Source: GCA-016699975 sp964515255 (lineage in GTDB: Bacteria; Patescibacteriota; Minisyncoccia; Moranbacterales; UBA1568). Taken from it: 42,924 bases of DNA. Below are positions 41,408-42,924 of this stretch, piece after piece; within the stretch, counting starts at the first letter, position 1, and the number at the start of each line of letters is the position of its first letter. The stretch covers positions 1-42,924 of the forward strand of contig CAZETL010000001.1 of the NCBI GenBank assembly GCA_964515255.1, given 5' to 3'. A model generated the notes under the pieces. The model was not told the origin of the DNA. It ran no database searches and saw only the letters and a program-made list of their open reading frames with translations. The position numbers and the translations under genes were made by a program.

Positions 41408-42241
41408 GTGTACTCCACATTCGATCACTTTTCAATGAGGCCGCATTCATTCACTCCCATCAGAGTTCTTCTTATTTTCCTCGCGATACTCTCGCTCTTT
41501 GCTGTCGCCTCCCTGAAAGGATCGCCTCTTGGGATTTGGCTTCTTGCGGCAAGCCACCTGCTTTTCCTCTTCTCAGCGATAAGAATCACTTCCTCTCTCA
41601 TCGACAAATTCTCCGCTTCCACAAAATCTCCCCCCGAAAACCAATACATTACCATTTTCATTCTCTTTCTCCTTTTCGCTCCCATGTACCCTTGGTGGGC
41701 ATTTGTGCTCCTCGGCATCGGAACCGAATCCACAAGAAGAATCCTTCGCGCATCGACCGGACCCGTATTCAACCCGGCCGGAATCGCGCTTCTTGCGAGT
41801 GCCGTAGTCGGATTTCCTCCCACCTGGTGGGGGACGAGCTTCTCGCCGCGTTTCGATACCGCTGGGATCAGCATCAGCCTTGCAGCATTCCTCACATTTC
41901 CGATCGCCGGATATGTCGCTTGGAGATACCGGAAAATTCCGATCGCCATCGCAGCTGCGGTCGGATTCTCCGTTTTTTCATTCCTCCTTTTCCGATCATT
42001 TCCTCTTTTTCCGCTCCTCGAAGGGACTCTCGCCTTCTTCTTTCTCGTCATGGCAACCGAGCCGAAGACTTCTCCATCAGGACAATCGGATCAAATCATT
42101 TTCGGCGGAATCATCGGGATCACACTTGCTTTTGGCCTCTTCTTTCATATCCCGGAGACCTCGCTTCTTGCCCTCTTCCTCGGAAATGTCTTCCGCCATC
42201 GCGAATACATCGCGAAAAAAATATTCGCTTCAAATAGATAA
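41408..42241 (+). CDS. NqrB/RnfD-like membrane protein
   Basis: A protein of about 277 residues from GTG 41408 (MYSTFDHF); ATG 41435 (MRPHSFTPIRVLL) is a good alternative. About eight hydrophobic helices. Features shared with NqrB/RnfD: STGPVFNPAGIALLASAVVGFPPTWWG (family H-[IL]-FNPaa...WWg) and FFLVMATEPKTSPSGQSDQIIFGG (family FFM-aTDPvTsP...iFG). No SGAT-type covalent FMN site is obvious in it. In Na+-NQR and Rnf complexes this subunit spans the membrane and moves electrons with ion transport; here it is a lone subunit without the other Nqr/Rnf genes. It is divergent from the FMN_bind/apbE pair, suggesting a reduced membrane electron path. Confidence 0.85.
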   Translation: MYSTFDHFSMRPHSFTPIRVLLIFLAILSLFAVASLKGSPLGIWLLAASHLLFLFSAIRITSSLIDKFSASTKSPPENQYITIFILFLLFAPMYPWWAFVLLGIGTESTRRILRASTGPVFNPAGIALLASAVVGFPPTWWGTSFSPRFDTAGISISLAAFLTFPIAGYVAWRYRKIPIAIAAAVGFSVFSFLLFRSFPLFPLLEGTLAFFFLVMATEPKTSPSGQSDQIIFGGIIGITLAFGLFFHIPETSLLALFLGNVFRHREYIAKKIFASNR

Positions 42242-42300
42242 GTAGCTTTCAGACAGTTTTCCCACAACAGTAAAAAGAGCGTCTGCAAGGAAATATATAA

Positions 42301-42332
42301 AAAACAGAATCCCGAACTGGGTTCTGTTTTTT
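42301..42332. terminator. Bidirectional intrinsic terminator
   Basis: AAAACAGAA (42301-42309) pairs with TTCTGTTTT (42322-42330), and CCC (42311-42313) with GGG (42319-42321), leaving one bulged T and a five-base loop. T-runs follow on both strands. It serves the NqrB/RnfD-like gene ending at 42241 and, on the other strand, the gene ending at 42411. A second 8-bp hairpin (ATAAACGC-GTT-GCGTTTAT) follows at 42369-42387. Confidence 0.82.
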
Positions 42333-42410
42333 CTTGAAAATAGTATAAAAAAAGCCCCGAAGATACTCATAAACGCGTTGCGTTTATTTTCTCTTCGAGA
42401 CCTAGGCTTA

Positions 42411-42924
42411 TTACGGTACGGAGGAATACCCTTCAATCGAGGGGAGGTGATTTCCAGCACCTTCCCTAGCCGACAAGCCAAGAGAGCAGCCCATGCCCTG
42501 CGGCTGGTGCGCAGCAACCATTTGGTCGCCGATTTTTACGGAATAATGCTCTCGAACTTCTCCATTCTCCGTTTTCATCCCCTCGGTGAGAGTGAAGTCG
42601 TAGGTAACGGCAAGGTTCTTGTAGATACCGCGTACCGCACGACGGTCACCCCTGACGACAAAGATAACGGCTCGTTTCTGGTACATACCTCGTGCCGCGC
42701 GCGCCCCGACGACGCTGTCGTCCGGCCAACCCTGCTTTGCATCAAAGAAACGCAAATACCACTCAGCAGCACCGCACCGCGCCTCGTTATCTGAACAACT
42801 CGCCACGATGTCATCGGGTTTCCCGGTCCCTGGATGGGCTACCCATCCTTGAGGAGGTTTCTGTCCGCCGGACCACACAACGCCGGGGTTGAAAATCGTC
42901 ACCGACACTTGCAAATCATTGACC
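42411..42924 (-). CDS. Incomplete protein of unknown function (right edge)
   Basis: The frame is open from the right edge to a stop at 42411, with VNDLQVSVTIFNPGVVWSGG near the edge, then SCSDNEARCGAAEWYLRFFD, RGMYQKRAVIFVVRGD, YKNLAVTYDFTLTEGMK and EHYSVKIGDQMVAAHQ at the C-terminal side. The beta-rich pattern and the beginning DLQVSV resemble a CARDB- or Ig-like extracellular domain, as in the M23 protein, but that is a guess. No family recognised. The plus-strand frame over the region is shorter. The N-terminus lies outside the window. Confidence 0.5.
   Translation of the reverse strand, partial: VNDLQVSVTIFNPGVVWSGGQKPPQGWVAHPGTGKPDDIVASCSDNEARCGAAEWYLRFFDAKQGWPDDSVVGARAARGMYQKRAVIFVVRGDRRAVRGIYKNLAVTYDFTLTEGMKTENGEVREHYSVKIGDQMVAAHQPQGMGCSLGLSAREGAGNHLPSIEGYSSVP

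Noticed and set aside
41383..42237. Plus-strand frame of 284 codons overlapping the NqrB/RnfD-like gene
   Set aside because: It is the +1 shadow of the membrane protein, with an Arg/His/Ser-rich composition and no hydrophobic helices.
1..42924. Use of UGA as glycine (code 25)
   Set aside because: Several well-defined genes, for example the FMN_bind gene (stop at 40940) and the PsbP-like gene (stop at 23697), end in TGA, and no family domain needs read-through of TGA.
1..42924. CRISPR arrays, transposases, integrases, prophage genes
   Set aside because: No regularly spaced repeats, no terminal inverted repeats with a transposase frame and no phage structural genes were seen.

Overview
The window looks like a chromosomal segment of a small-genome bacterium, most likely a member of the Candidate Phyla Radiation (Patescibacteria). 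The grounds are the mix of genes (an Ada-like zinc domain on a membrane anchor, a CTP synthase whose first glycine-rich loop reads GGVMSGVGKG, many small secreted proteins without close families, a HrcA/CIRCE heat-shock system), tight gene packing and many starts without a Shine-Dalgarno sequence. Real genes end in TGA, so the code is standard and not the UGA-glycine code of Gracilibacteria/Absconditabacteria. The phylum inside CPR cannot be fixed from this window; that placement is inference. There is one 100-N assembly gap (11058-11157).

Layout. 1-2286 (minus): scpB (cut by the edge), scpA and a secreted S41 protease. 2325-16517: a surface-glycan block with an LCP glycopolymer ligase, two GT4 glycosyltransferases, a Wzy/O-antigen-ligase-like protein, three tandem paralogous ArnT/PMT-type membrane glycosyltransferases, a GH28 (polygalacturonase-family) enzyme, and a fourth divergent membrane glycosyltransferase on the plus strand. 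16687-21447 (minus): a heat-shock cluster hrcA, NUDIX-GrpE fusion, hsp20, a small membrane protein and dnaK, with two identical CIRCE operators whose spacers carry the -35 box. 21557-25613: a secreted M23 peptidase with CARDB-like domains, a PsbP-like anchored protein, yidD and a CorA-like transporter lacking the GMN motif.

25636-28241 (plus): a probable flavin/haem surface-redox cluster with an acidic Ca-binding secreted protein, an ApbE flavin transferase and a diheme ferric-reductase-type membrane protein carrying thrombospondin-3-like Ca loops. 28304-32706 (minus): a class I glutamine amidotransferase, a 521-residue protein with the CxDxR...HxxC signature of beta-carbonic anhydrases (possibly CsoSCA-like), DedA and a membrane metallophosphoesterase. 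32789-33932: an ELWxxDGT-repeat/peptidoglycan-binding gene split by a perfect 10-bp tandem duplication. 34060-39807: MFS transporter, Ada-like anchored protein, rpmA, two orphan genes, pyrG and rplI, then tRNA-Val(CAC). 40030-42241: a second flavin system with ApbE, an FMN_bind protein (flavinylation-like motif DTVGGAS) and an NqrB/RnfD-like membrane protein. The right edge holds an incomplete unknown gene.

How parts fit together: the glycan block could build and attach a surface polymer (LCP at the end of the path, GH28 possibly trimming or using a uronic-acid polymer). The two ApbE loci suggest that electrons are moved across or along the membrane by covalent flavins and haem, unusual for a lineage usually viewed as fermentative. 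The most novel single items are the NUDIX-GrpE fusion, the carbonic-anhydrase-like 521-residue protein, and the promoter-in-CIRCE arrangement.
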